A stretch of DNA of 64,000 nt from Phreatobacter stygius. GTDB taxonomy: Bacteria > Pseudomonadota > Alphaproteobacteria > Rhizobiales > Phreatobacteraceae. Below, in pieces: positions 55,510-64,000 of this stretch (within the stretch, counting starts at the first letter, position 1; each line of letters begins with the position of its first letter). Made by a program: the position numbers and the translations under genes. The notes beneath the pieces are model-generated. The model saw only the letters and a program-made list of their open reading frames with translations. It made no database searches and was not told where the DNA came from. The DNA is taken from assembly GCF_005144885.1 (NCBI RefSeq), contig NZ_CP039690.1, positions 3,671,001-3,735,000 of the forward strand, given 5' to 3'.

Positions 55510-56447
55510 CAGCCGCCTCCCGTCTTGGCCGAGGCGGTGCGGAGCCGGGGGTCGACCCAGCCATAAGCGAGATCGACGATCAGATTGGCCGCCACCATGG
55601 TGGCGCCGACCAGCAGCAGGATGCATTGCACCACCGCCAGGTCGCGGTTGGCGACCGAGGTGATCAGGAGCCGGCCGACGCCCGGCCAGGAAAACACGCT
55701 CTCGACCACCACCGCGCCGGCGACCAGCGAGCCGACCAGGAAGCCGACAATGGTGATGGTCGGGATCGCCGCATTGGGCAGGGCGTGACGGGCCACCACG
55801 TCGCGCCAGGTGACGCCCTTGGCGCTCGCCGTGCGGATATAAGGCTGGCCCAACACCTCGAGCATGGCCGAACGGGTGAAACGGGCGATCACGGCGGCGC
55901 CGACCAGGCTCAAGGTGGCGATCGGCAGGATGGCGTGGCGCCAGGTTTCCGATCCGCCCGAGGGCAGCCAGCCGAGCTTGACGGCAAAGATCAGCGCCAG
56001 CATCAGGCCGAGCACGAAGCTCGGCACGGTGAAACCGATCACCGAGACGGTCATGATGGCCCGGTCGATCCAGCTGTTGCGGTGAAGCGCTGCATAGATG
56101 CCGGCGGGAATGCCGATGGCGAGCTTCAAGAGGAAGGCCGGGATGGTCAGCGCCAGCGTCAGCGGCACGCGCTCGGCGACGATCGAGATCGCCGAACGGC
56201 CGTCGCGCATGGAGCGGCCGAGATTGCCTTCGAAGATCGCCCGGAAATATTCGAAATATTGCACCCAGAGCGGTTGGTCGAGGCCCCAGGCCTTGCGGAA
56301 GGCCGTGATCGCCTCGGGTGGCGCATCCGGCGTCAGGATGGTCAAGGCCGGATCGCCGGACATCCTGAGGATGACGAAGGCGATGGTGACGACGAAGACG
56401 AGCGTCAGCGCGGCACGGGCCAGCCGGGTCAAAAGGAAGCGGGTCAT
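55509..56447 (-). CDS. Dpp/Opp-type ABC transporter permease (DppB-like)
   Basis: A 312-residue polytopic permease with TM1 at the N terminus (LLTRLARAALTLVFVVTIAF), the region between ILTPDAPPEAI and GLDQPLWVQYFEYFRAIF typical of DppB, and the EAA loop IRTASAKGVTWRDVVARHAL. It partners the DppC-like permease. One base separates it from the upstream ATPase gene. Confidence 0.92.
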   Translation of the reverse strand: MTRFLLTRLARAALTLVFVVTIAFVILRMSGDPALTILTPDAPPEAITAFRKAWGLDQPLWVQYFEYFRAIFEGNLGRSMRDGRSAISIVAERVPLTLALTIPAFLLKLAIGIPAGIYAALHRNSWIDRAIMTVSVIGFTVPSFVLGLMLALIFAVKLGWLPSGGSETWRHAILPIATLSLVGAAVIARFTRSAMLEVLGQPYIRTASAKGVTWRDVVARHALPNAAIPTITIVGFLVGSLVAGAVVVESVFSWPGVGRLLITSVANRDLAVVQCILLLVGATMVAANLIVDLAYGWVDPRLRTASAKTGGG

Positions 56448-56448
56448 C

Positions 56449-57441
56449 TCAGGCGGCGGCTTTCATTTCGCCGTGCACGACATGGCAGGCGACCAGCCGC
56501 CCGTCGTCGCCCGGCTGCAATTGTGGTGTGACCTCGCCGCAGACCTTGATCGCGAAAGGGCAGCGCGGGTGAAAGGCGCAGCCGCGGGGCACGTCGACCG
56601 GGCTCGGCGGATCGCCTGTCAGGATCAGGCGCTCGCGCTGCTTGCGCCGCTTGGGCGTCGGTACCGCGGCGACCAGCGCGCGGGTATAGGGATGGGCCGG
56701 CCGGTGGAACAGCACGTCGGGCGCGCCGCGCTCGACGATCCGGCCGAGATACATCACCGCCACCTCGTGGCTGACCTGGCGCACCACTTTCAGGTCGTGC
56801 GAGATGAACAGATAGCCGACGCCGAGCCGTTCCTGCAGGTCCTGGAACAGGTTGACCACCTGGGCCGCGATCGACACGTCGAGGGCCGAAACCGGCTCGT
56901 CGCAGACCAGCAGTTTGGGTTCGAGCGACAAGGCGCGGGCAATCACCACGCGCTGGCGCTGGCCGCCGGAGATCTCGTGCGGGTAGCGCTCGGCCATGTC
57001 GGTCCGGAGCCCGACCGCGTCCATCAGCTCGCGCACCTTTTCGCGGCGCTCGGCCTTGGCGCCGCCGAGACCGTGGATGGCCATCGGCTCGCCGATCTGC
57101 TCGGCCAGCGTCAGCCGGCGGTCGAGGGCCGCCAGCGGATCCTGGTAGATCATCTGCATTTGCCGGCGCTGCGCCCGCCAGGTGCCGTTATGGACCGACC
57201 CCACGGCCTGGCCTTCGAAACGGATGCTGCCCGAGGTCGCCGGGATCATGCCGAGCACCAGCTTGGCGGTGGTCGACTTGCCGCAACCCGATTCGCCGAC
57301 GACGCCGAGCGTCCGGCCGGCCTTGACCTCGAACGAGACGCCGTCCACCGCCTTCAACGCGGCGGTGCGGCCGAACAGGCCGCCAGGCAGCCGGACGGTG
57401 AAGGCCCGCGTCAGGTCTGCGACTTCCAGAAGCGCGGTCAT
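56449..57441 (-). CDS. Dpp/Opp-type ABC transporter ATPase (DppF-like)
   Basis: A 330-residue ATPase: Walker [16 protein letters not shown]-loop QMIYQDPLAALD, signature ISGGQRQRVVIARAL and Walker B LLVCDEPVSALD. The C-terminal oligopeptide-transporter domain has Cys residues in GCAFHPRCPFAIKVC, which in DppD/F/OppD/F proteins bind an iron-sulfur cluster. The ATG overlaps the DppD-like gene by four bases. Confidence 0.93.
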   Translation of the reverse strand: MTALLEVADLTRAFTVRLPGGLFGRTAALKAVDGVSFEVKAGRTLGVVGESGCGKSTTAKLVLGMIPATSGSIRFEGQAVGSVHNGTWRAQRRQMQMIYQDPLAALDRRLTLAEQIGEPMAIHGLGGAKAERREKVRELMDAVGLRTDMAERYPHEISGGQRQRVVIARALSLEPKLLVCDEPVSALDVSIAAQVVNLFQDLQERLGVGYLFISHDLKVVRQVSHEVAVMYLGRIVERGAPDVLFHRPAHPYTRALVAAVPTPKRRKQRERLILTGDPPSPVDVPRGCAFHPRCPFAIKVCGEVTPQLQPGDDGRLVACHVVHGEMKAAA

Positions 57442-58454
57442 GCCGGGACCAGAACCCGTTCCGGCAGCGGTTCCGCCACGGGCTCGGCCGGGACGGCGAT
57501 CTCGACCGGACAGGCGATGCGGTGGTCGCCGGCGCCTGCCAGCACAGGCACCCGTTCCGAGCAGCCGGCTTCGGCAAAGGCGCAACGCGGCGCGAAGGCG
57601 CAGCCATGGGGCAATCTGCCCGGCGCCGGCACGGTGCCGGGAATGGCGGTCAGCCGGCGGCGCGGGCCGTCGAGATCGGGCAGGGCGGCGAGCAGGCCGC
57701 GGGTATAGGGATGGCCGGGTTCGTCGAACAAGGCGTCGACCGGCGCTTCCTCGACGATCCGGCCGGCATACATCACCACCACGCGGTCGCAGAGGTCGGC
57801 GACCACGCCGAGATCATGCGAGATCAGCACCAGGGCCATGCCGGTGTCGCGGCGGATCTCGTCGATCAGGTCGAGGATCTGCGCCTGGATGGTGGCATCG
57901 AGCGCCGTGGTCGGCTCGTCGGCAACCAGCAGGTCCGGATCGCCGGCCAGCGCCATGGCGATCATCACCCGCTGGTTCATGCCGCCGGACAATTCATGCG
58001 GATAGGCGTCGAGCCGGGTCGCCGCGGCGGGAATGCGGACCCGGTCGATCAGCCGCTTGGCTTCGGCCCGTGCGGCCTCGCCGGTCAGGCCCTTGTGCAG
58101 CGTCAGTGCCTCGCCGATCTGCGCGCCGATCCGGTGCACCGGATTGAGCGATGACGCCGGATCCTGGAAGATCATGGCGATGCGGCTGCCGCGCACCCGC
58201 GACAGCTCGGTCTCGGGCAGATCCAGGAGGTTTTGCCGGTCGAGCTCGACACGCCCGCCGACGCGCGCCCGGGGCCCGAGCAGTCTCAGCGCGGCGAGCC
58301 AGGTGATCGACTTGCCGCAGCCGGATTCACCAACGAGGCCGACAGCCTCACCACGGCGGACGGTGAGGTCGATGCCATGCAGCGCCCGGACGTGGCGGGC
58401 GCCCTGGTCGAAATCGACGGTGAGGCCGGAGAGCGAAACCAGGGGAGCGGTCAT
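57438..58454 (-). CDS. Dpp/Opp-type ABC transporter ATPase (DppD-like)
   Basis: A 338-residue ATPase: Walker [32 protein letters not shown], signature [15 protein letters not shown] and Walker [13 protein letters not shown], followed by the C-terminal domain with [15 protein letters not shown]. The signature has GGM instead of GGQ, a known variant in this subfamily. Two bases separate its ATG from the binding-protein stop. Confidence 0.93.
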   Translation of the reverse strand: MTAPLVSLSGLTVDFDQGARHVRALHGIDLTVRRGEAVGLVGESGCGKSITWLAALRLLGPRARVGGRVELDRQNLLDLPETELSRVRGSRIAMIFQDPASSLNPVHRIGAQIGEALTLHKGLTGEAARAEAKRLIDRVRIPAAATRLDAYPHELSGGMNQRVMIAMALAGDPDLLVADEPTTALDATIQAQILDLIDEIRRDTGMALVLISHDLGVVADLCDRVVVMYAGRIVEEAPVDALFDEPGHPYTRGLLAALPDLDGPRRRLTAIPGTVPAPGRLPHGCAFAPRCAFAEAGCSERVPVLAGAGDHRIACPVEIAVPAEPVAEPLPERVLVPA

Positions 58455-58456
58455 GA

Positions 58457-60016
58457 TCAGGCTCCCACGGTCAGGTTGCCGGGACCGAAATCCATGCTTT
58501 CGACCGGATAGGGCGTCCAGTTCACCGATCGCTTCTTGGCGTAGAACATGACCAGGTCGTGCAGCGCGCAGCCCGGCGGATCCTCGGTCTCGTAAATGTC
58601 GAGCAGGCGGGCGAAGGCGCGCTTGCGTTCGGCCAGATCGAGGCTGGTTTCGAGCACCCGCGCCGTCTCGTTGAACGGGGCGTTGCTCCATTCCTTGCTG
58701 ACGTTCTGGACCGAGCCGGCGGCGCCGTAGAGCCGGGTCAACGATCCCACCGGGTCCTGGAACAGGATCGAGTTCGACCAGTCGCGAATGCCGCGCGGCG
58801 ACGCGGTGTCGAAGATCTGCTGCCAGTTCTCGCGCACCTGCAGGTCGACATTGATGCCGACCTGACGCCACATCTCGACCAGGATCTGGGCGGTCTGGAC
58901 CTGCTGGGTGTAATAGCTCGCATGGGTCCGGTAGGGGATCGGCTGGCCCTTGTAGCCGGCTTCGGCGAGCAGCTTCCTGGCGAGATCCGGATCATAGGCC
59001 GTGCCGGGGCGGGTGGGGTCGTTGAGCGCGCCGAAGGCCGGATGCATCTGGGTAGCGCGGGCAACGGTGCGGCCGGCATAGAGGCTGTCGACGATCGCCT
59101 TGCGGTCGATGGCGTGGGACAGCGCGCGGCGAACCCTCGGGTCGACCAGTTGCGGATGCGCCTTGTCGAACACCAGGGCGCGGAAATTCAGGATCGGTCC
59201 GCCGACGACATGGCGGTCGGTCATGGCCTCGACATTGCGCACCTGGTCGAGCGACACCTCGGTGACGATGTCGGCCTCGCCCGCGGCCAGCGCGTTCATC
59301 CGCGCGGCGAGTTCGGGCAGCACGCGGAACAGCACTTCGCCGACCGGCGGCTTGCCGCCGTGGTAGCCGGCATGGGCTTCCAGCAGGCAGCGTTCGTCGA
59401 TGCGGAACTCCTTGACCCGGAACGGTCCGGTGCCGACCGGGCTGCGCTCCCAGGCCTCGTAGCTCGCCGCGGCCAGGAAGGCCTTTTTCGAGATGACCTG
59501 GGCGCCCCAGCCGGCCAGCCGCTGCTCGAGCAGCGGATCGGTGGTGCGGGTGACCACCCGGACAGTGCGCCGGTCGATGGCCTCGACCCGGCTGATGGTG
59601 CCGACGAAGACATTGGCGATGGCACGTCCCGGCGCCCGCTCGCCGGTCATCCGCTCCGGCCCGAACGAGAAGGCGACATCCTCCGACGTCATGATCTCGC
59701 CGTCATGGAACCGGACGCCGTCCTTCAGCGTGAATTCCATCATCGACGGTGAGATCCGCCGGTGGCTTTCGGCGAGGCCGGGCACGACGGCGAGGCCGTT
59801 CTTGTAGTCGATGCCGAGCAAGCCCTCGAAGATATTGTAGCCGACACGCCAGGCGACGTTGGAGAACTCGCGCAGCGGCTCGAGCGAGCGCGGTGTGCCC
59901 TGGATGCCGACGGTGAGCCGGCGGGCGGGCTGGGCCACTGCCGGCAGGCCGGTCGCGGCCAATGCGGTCGAGGCCGCGAGGCCCTTGGTGAACGTCCGGC
60001 GCGTCGCTGATGTCAT
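58457..60016 (-). CDS. Dpp/Opp-type ABC transporter solute-binding protein (family 5)
   Basis: A 519-residue periplasmic protein, first gene of the operon. The Tat-like signal has TRRTF, and the mature part opens RRLTVGIQGTPRSLEPLREF. Family 5 motifs are YNIFEGLLGID, KDGVRFHDGEIMTSEDVAFSF, GTGPFRVKEF and RALSHAIDRKAIV. ATG at 60016 is chosen over an upstream start for the signal layout. Family 5 binding proteins take peptides, nickel, opines or oligosaccharides; the adjoining isomerase favours a sugar ligand, but this is inference. Confidence 0.92.
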   Translation of the reverse strand: MTSATRRTFTKGLAASTALAATGLPAVAQPARRLTVGIQGTPRSLEPLREFSNVAWRVGYNIFEGLLGIDYKNGLAVVPGLAESHRRISPSMMEFTLKDGVRFHDGEIMTSEDVAFSFGPERMTGERAPGRAIANVFVGTISRVEAIDRRTVRVVTRTTDPLLEQRLAGWGAQVISKKAFLAAASYEAWERSPVGTGPFRVKEFRIDERCLLEAHAGYHGGKPPVGEVLFRVLPELAARMNALAAGEADIVTEVSLDQVRNVEAMTDRHVVGGPILNFRALVFDKAHPQLVDPRVRRALSHAIDRKAIVDSLYAGRTVARATQMHPAFGALNDPTRPGTAYDPDLARKLLAEAGYKGQPIPYRTHASYYTQQVQTAQILVEMWRQVGINVDLQVRENWQQIFDTASPRGIRDWSNSILFQDPVGSLTRLYGAAGSVQNVSKEWSNAPFNETARVLETSLDLAERKRAFARLLDIYETEDPPGCALHDLVMFYAKKRSVNWTPYPVESMDFGPGNLTVGA

Positions 60017-60685
60017 GGGGTCTGTCCGACTGTGCAAGGCAAAGAAGCCGGACTGCATGGTGCGCCCGGCTCGTGACAGGGATGCGAAGGCGGTTGGAGC
60101 TTCAGTCGCTTAGCCGCCTAAGTTCTGGTGTCGCGGTGGGTGCGACCGGTGCCGCCGCCAGGGCAAGCACCATCGCGCCGGCACGCAACGTGTCGGCGAC
60201 TAGACCGCGCGAGCGTGTCAGGAGCGTCTCGCCGCGACGACAGTCCCGTGACAATCTCCAGGCGGTTGCGCCGTCGGATTCACACGTCTCGACAAGCTGT
60301 GATTTTCAGCGCGAGGTCGCAGGGTTTGCTCCCCTTCGGGATCTCGCACCGGAGCCACCGGCCTCACGGTCCCGGCCATGACGAATGGGATGGCGCGGTC
60401 GGACATCGGCGGTGAGGTCGGACAGGCCAATCCGGTCGCCCCGGCGACGCGGAAACACCGACGACCAGGTCGACGGCGCGCCGCTCTTCGCTTCGTCATG
60501 GCCGTGCGTGTCACGGCCATCCACGTCTTCCGCGGCCAAGGCCATGCGCGGATGGCCGACACAAGGCCGGCCATGACGGAAAGGGGTGGCTCACGCGCTA
60601 TCCGCGGTTCTCGTACGAAGCCTCGAAGGGCGGCGAATTCAGATCCCTTTGAGAGACGTGTGCAGCCCCTAAGCCGGCTCCCGCT
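60017..60685. other. 669-bp intergenic region without a gene
   Basis: This is the largest gene-free stretch. It lies between the metallophosphoesterase stop and the dpp-type binding-protein start, both on the - strand. It holds the promoter of the dpp-type operon, not resolved here, plus the palindromic repeat modules listed separately. Short frames across it look like noise. Confidence 0.6.
60494..60578. repeat. Inverted pair of 32-bp palindromic repeats (BIME-like)
   Basis: A module CGTCATGGCCG-N8/9-CGGCCATCC-N-CG lies at 60494-60525 and again in inverted orientation at 60547-60578. Each is itself near-palindromic, giving a hairpin. A partial third copy of the GGCCATGACG end occurs at 60374-60383. 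This resembles intergenic palindromic repeats widespread in Hyphomicrobiales genomes. They may end transcription or stabilise RNA between the two operons. Confidence 0.65.
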
Positions 60686-61555
60686 CTACTCCGCGGCCAG
60701 CCGCATCTTGGCGCCGGCGAGTTCGCGGAAATCGGGCAGCGGCGTCATCCAGCGCCGGGCGAGATCGGCGCGGTCGGTCGACCAGGTGAAGGGGTCGCGG
60801 CCATGGACCTGCCACAGCACCGTGTCGGAGAGCTCGAGCAGCGCGAAGGCCCCGGCTGCCTCGCCCTGGGTGGTGAAGGTCTCGGTCAGCGATTGCAGCG
60901 TGATATGGGCGATGCCGTCGACGGTCGTCAGCGTGTTCCAGTGGACGTGGCCGGAGATGCAGATCACCGGCACGCGGGCCTGGCGCAGCACCGCGCGGAT
61001 ACGATCGGCCGAGGGATAGGTGGCATAGTGCGGGTTGTTCTCGAACCAATAATTGCCGACCTGCGAATGGCCGGAGACCGGCACATGGCTGACGATCACC
61101 AACGGCCGGTCAGCGCTGCGCACCACGTCGGCGAGCCACAACAGGTCGGCCTCGACCAGGGCGAAGCCGCCGGGGCGGTGCAGCTTGGCATCCGCCCGCC
61201 AGATCGCCAGCCGCCAGTCGCCGAGATCAAGCGTCTCGTGATGGGCGCTGCGGCCGAGGATCCGGTCATTGTCGCCGACGGTCAGATAATCGCGGTCATG
61301 ATTGCCGTCGATGTGGAAGCGCGGAACCGCGATCGGCGCGAAGGCCTCGGCGACCTCCTGCTCCAGCACGAGGTCGCTGTCGCGCGCCTCGTCCGAAATG
61401 CGGTCGCCGAGGTCGAGCACCGCGTCGGGCCGGGTCTCTGCGACGAAACGGCGGAACTCCGCCATCAGGCCGAGCGCGGCCGGGCCGGCCTTGGTGAAGG
61501 ACGGCTTGCCGTGATGGATGTCGGTGACGAGGCAAAGGCGGACGGCGCGGGACAT
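60686..61555 (-). CDS. Calcineurin-like metallophosphoesterase
   Basis: A 289-residue cytoplasmic metallophosphoesterase. The five metal-binding motifs are visible: LVTDIHHG (D-x-H), LDLGDRISD (G-D), HIDGNHDRDYL (G-N-H-D), VSHVPVSGH and CISGHVHWNT (G-H-x-H). It resembles the CpdA/GpdQ-type phosphodiesterase group. It lies 70 bases after the Ugp-type binding protein gene in the same direction, suggesting that it hydrolyses the imported phosphodiester, for example a glycerophosphodiester; the substrate is not proven. Confidence 0.88.
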   Translation of the reverse strand: MSRAVRLCLVTDIHHGKPSFTKAGPAALGLMAEFRRFVAETRPDAVLDLGDRISDEARDSDLVLEQEVAEAFAPIAVPRFHIDGNHDRDYLTVGDNDRILGRSAHHETLDLGDWRLAIWRADAKLHRPGGFALVEADLLWLADVVRSADRPLVIVSHVPVSGHSQVGNYWFENNPHYATYPSADRIRAVLRQARVPVICISGHVHWNTLTTVDGIAHITLQSLTETFTTQGEAAGAFALLELSDTVLWQVHGRDPFTWSTDRADLARRWMTPLPDFRELAGAKMRLAAE

Positions 61556-61625
61556 GGCGGATCTCGGTGGAATGGGGAGGGACGTGCCCGCGCCTGTTGC
61601 GGCGCGGGCCTGTTCGTAGAGGTGC

Positions 61626-62918
61626 TTAGCCGGTGCGGCGCGGCAGCAGGCCCTGCACGGCAGTGGCCATCGAGGTCAGGGCCGCCTCGGGCTCGCGCGA
61701 CTTGTTGACCACGGTCTGGATGTGATCGTTGATCACGTCGGTGATGCGCAGCGCGTTCTGGCCCGGAAAGGCGTACCAGCCGGTGATCACGTCCTGCTGG
61801 CGGATCGCCACCATGTGGTTCGGATTGTCGCGATAGAACTTGCCGAGCAGGTCGTCGCGTTCCGCCGGCACGGTGGTGCCCGGCATGTAGCCGGTGGCAT
61901 TGACCATGGCGGTCGCACCGATCGGCCCGGTGGCGAATTTGATGAACTTCCAGGCGGCTTCCTGCTTGGCCCGGTCCTTGGTGAACATCATCGCGACATT
62001 GCCGCCGGCCGGCAGGCGCGGCGTTGCCGCCGACAGCGGGAAGCGGCCGCAGACCAGCTTGAACCGGCCGCCGATCTCGCGGTTGTAGCGGGCGAGCTGC
62101 GCCGTCGACTGCATGGAAATGCCGAGCCGGCCGGAGAAGAAGTCCTGGAAGGCGGTGGCCGACTGGATATCGGCCATCTTGCCGGCATCGACCATCTTGC
62201 GCAGCACCCGGATGGCTTTCTGGCCCGGCTCTTCGCTGAAGGCGACCCTGGTCTCCTCGGCGTTCAGCATGGTGCCGCCATGGGCGAGCACCAGCGCCTG
62301 CCACGACCAGTTGCCGGTAATCGTCCAGTCGAAGAACAGGCCGGCCCGGTTCTGACCGGGATTGGCAATGGCGCCGGCAAGCGCGATCAGCTCGTCCCAG
62401 GATGTCGGGAGCTGGTCCGGATTGCCGCCGGCCGCCGTCACCAGTTCGGTGTTGTAATAGAGGATCGGCGTCGACAGCGCGAAGCCGATGCCGGTCTGCT
62501 TGGCGCCGACCTGGCCGAGCGACAGGAGCGTCGGCGAGAAGCCGAGCGACGCGGTTTCCGGGTCGGCATCCATGAACGGCTTGAGGTTCACCGGAATGCC
62601 GCGCTCTTCCAGGGTGCGCTGGCGGTTCAGCCCGTGGAAGGCGATGTCGGGCAGCGTGCTGGTCACCACGTCGCGCAGGTTGCGCTGCAGGATTTCCTCA
62701 TAGCCGACCTCGGGCGCCCGCAGCGTGATCTTGATGGTCGGGTTCTTCGCCTGGAATTCGGCGGCGAGCTTTTCGATCAGGTCCTTGAACAGGACCGGGG
62801 TCGAATATTGGCAGGACAGCTCGATGGTGGCGCTCTGGGCGCGCAGGTAACCGGGCAGGGCAACCGAACCGGCGATGGCCGCCGTCGTGGTCATGAAGCT
62901 GCGGCGTGTCGTCGTCAT
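61626..62918 (-). CDS. Extracellular solute-binding protein (family 1, UgpB-like)
   Basis: A 430-residue periplasmic binding protein with a Tat-like signal (TTTRRSFMTTTAAIAGSVAL) and mature start SATIELSCQYSTPVLFKDLI. Family 1 features are EFQAKNPTIKITLRAPEVGYEEI, LPDIAFHG, PILYYNTELV, TSWDELIALAGAI and KQEAAWKFIKFATGP. It is downstream of two Ugp/Mal-type permease genes and upstream of the phosphoesterase, so a glycerol-3-phosphate or sugar-phosphate ligand is a reasonable inference. The ATPase gene is not in the window. Confidence 0.92.
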   Translation of the reverse strand: MTTTRRSFMTTTAAIAGSVALPGYLRAQSATIELSCQYSTPVLFKDLIEKLAAEFQAKNPTIKITLRAPEVGYEEILQRNLRDVVTSTLPDIAFHGLNRQRTLEERGIPVNLKPFMDADPETASLGFSPTLLSLGQVGAKQTGIGFALSTPILYYNTELVTAAGGNPDQLPTSWDELIALAGAIANPGQNRAGLFFDWTITGNWSWQALVLAHGGTMLNAEETRVAFSEEPGQKAIRVLRKMVDAGKMADIQSATAFQDFFSGRLGISMQSTAQLARYNREIGGRFKLVCGRFPLSAATPRLPAGGNVAMMFTKDRAKQEAAWKFIKFATGPIGATAMVNATGYMPGTTVPAERDDLLGKFYRDNPNHMVAIRQQDVITGWYAFPGQNALRITDVINDHIQTVVNKSREPEAALTSMATAVQGLLPRRTG

Positions 62919-62954
62919 GGCAAAGTCTCCTGGAGGGGACGGAAAGGCAGGGCG

Positions 62955-63800
62955 TCACTTCACCGCGGTCATGGTGACGCCGTCGATGAACCAGCGCTGG
63001 GCGGCGAGGAAGGCGATGACCAAGGGCGCGGTGATTGCGGTGGCGGCGGCCATCAGCGGGCCGTAATTGGTGCCGGCCTCGGCGTTGTTGAAGAACACGA
63101 CGCCGAGCGGCGGGGTCGCCAGGTGCTCGGATTGGATGACGATGAGCGGCCAGAAGAACTCGTTCCAGTTCCACACCAGCGACAAGACGCCGAAGGCGAT
63201 CACCGCCGGCACCGCGGTCGGCATCATGATGCGCCAGACGATGGCGAATTCGCCGAGGCCGTCGAGCCGGGCAGCGTTGATCAGGTCGTCAGGCACGGTC
63301 AGGAAGAACTGGCGCATCAGGAAGATGCCGAAGACCGAGATGGTCGAGGGCAGGATGATCGCGGCATAGCTGTCGAGCAGGCCGAACTTCCAGAACAGGA
63401 TGTAGAGCGGGATGGCCGTCACCTGGTGCGGGATCAGCAGGCCGAGCAGCACCATGAGGAACACCGTTTCCTTGCCGCGCCAGCGCAGCTTGGCCAGCGC
63501 ATAGGCGCAGGGCAGCGCCACGATGAGCTGACAGACGAAGATCGAGCCGGTGACGATGAAACCGTTCAGGATGAAGCGGGCGAGCGGCTGTTTGGTGAAG
63601 GCGGCCGAATAGTTTTCCCAGGCGTGCCAGACCTTCGGCAGCAGTGTGAATTCCGGCGAGAAGATCTCGCCCGAGGGTTTCAGGCTGACCGAGATCATCA
63701 GCACGAAGGGGGCCAGCATGATCAGCGCGCCAAGGCCGAGCAGCGCGTGCCGGAACAGGGCGAAGCCGATGCGGCCGGGTTCGAGGGTCTTGGTTCGCAT
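62955..63800 (-). CDS. Carbohydrate ABC transporter permease (UgpE/MalG-like)
   Basis: A 281-residue permease of the MalG/UgpE family. It shows ALLGLGALIMLAPFVLMISV as TM1, ALPCAYALAKLRWRGKE, LLIPHQVTAIPLYILFWKFG, a C-terminal part with VLSLVWNWNEFFWPL, and the EAA motif INAARLDGLGEFAIVWRIMM. The ATG lies eight bases after the upstream permease stop. It partners the UgpA-like permease cut by the window edge. Confidence 0.94.
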   Translation of the reverse strand: MRTKTLEPGRIGFALFRHALLGLGALIMLAPFVLMISVSLKPSGEIFSPEFTLLPKVWHAWENYSAAFTKQPLARFILNGFIVTGSIFVCQLIVALPCAYALAKLRWRGKETVFLMVLLGLLIPHQVTAIPLYILFWKFGLLDSYAAIILPSTISVFGIFLMRQFFLTVPDDLINAARLDGLGEFAIVWRIMMPTAVPAVIAFGVLSLVWNWNEFFWPLIVIQSEHLATPPLGVVFFNNAEAGTNYGPLMAAATAITAPLVIAFLAAQRWFIDGVTMTAVK

Positions 63801-63808
63801 GGCGGGCC

Positions 63809-64000
63809 TCAGCCGTAATGGGTGCGCCGCTCCTGCAGCTTCACCTGGACGAGGGTGATGAGCAGGACGAAGCCGAGAAAGACGACGGTGAGCGCCGCCG
63901 CATAGGCCGAGCGCAGGAAGGAGAAACCTTCCTGGTACATCTGGAACAGCAGCACGTTGGTCGCCTTGTTCGGCCCGCCGTCGGTCAAGACCGAGACCGT
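63809..64000 (-). CDS. Carbohydrate ABC transporter permease (UgpA/MalF-like), 5' truncated by window edge
   Basis: The last 63 residues of a MalF/UgpA-type permease are visible on the - strand. They include LTDGGPNKATNVLLFQMYQE, the conserved TxGGPxxxTxVL loop of these permeases, and a final membrane helix AYAAALTVVFLGFVLLITL followed by a basic tail. The start lies beyond base 64000. It is the upstream partner of the UgpE-like permease. Confidence 0.88.
   Translation of the reverse strand, partial: TVSVLTDGGPNKATNVLLFQMYQEGFSFLRSAYAAALTVVFLGFVLLITLVQVKLQERRTHYG

Overview
This is a 64 kb, high-GC chromosomal segment that reads as an alphaproteobacterium of the Hyphomicrobiales (Rhizobiales). 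The evidence is the order of the division and cell-wall cluster, an FtsZ with a long C-terminal linker ending in a DIPAFLRR-type tail, GANTC and CtrA-like sites near division genes, GGAAC-N17-GTT (EcfG-type) promoters, and many ABC/TRAP/Bug solute-binding proteins. A Phreatobacter- or Bosea-like genus is a guess from protein flavour only. Both window edges cut genes: murF on the left and a sugar-type ABC permease on the right.

Layout. (1) 1-14.7 kb, + strand: murF(partial)-mraY-murD-ftsW-murG-murC-murB-ddl-ftsQ-ftsA-ftsZ, then a terminator and lpxC. Junctions are mostly overlapping or nearly so, apart from 125-bp and 122-bp gaps before ftsW and ftsZ. (2) 14.8-20.9 kb: bamD, a 286-bp structured TA-flanked inverted-repeat element, recN, a secreted ClpP-like protein and an unusually long ligA. 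(3) 21-28 kb: small and accessory genes, including a DUF1127 protein, a thioesterase, an FAD-linked oxidase, a LysR/NmrA divergent pair, a DUF2798 protein and two paralogous four-cysteine periplasmic proteins. (4) 27.3-32.9 kb: a tightly coupled signalling operon made of a TRAP-type binding protein, a membrane histidine kinase, a soluble REC-DUF3369-kinase and an OmpR-type regulator, with no TRAP permease. (5) 33-39 kb: an L,D-transpeptidase, tRNA-Phe, stress-type small membrane proteins with EcfG-like promoters, an Lrp regulator, an isochorismatase-like hydrolase, a PEBP protein and a His-rich secreted protein. (6) 39-48 kb: a cysteine-form glycine/proline-reductase-B-like protein, a LysR, a dienoyl-CoA-reductase-like SDR, an AMP-dependent ligase, a Bug binding protein, a DUF3313 lipoprotein and a two-component system. 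(7) 48.5-64 kb, - strand: livG-F-K-H-M branched-chain amino acid import; a Dpp-type ABC operon ending in a TIM-barrel sugar isomerase; and a Ugp-type ABC operon ending in a metallophosphoesterase.

The left third is essential housekeeping, covering peptidoglycan precursors, divisome, lipid A and outer-membrane assembly, and DNA repair and ligation. The rest is nutrient scavenging, signalling and general stress functions. No prophage, CRISPR array, rRNA or complete insertion sequence was seen. The items that most deserve a second look are the structured element upstream of recN, the TRAP-binding-protein/dual-kinase operon, the group of EcfG-type promoters, and the paired CX9C periplasmic proteins.
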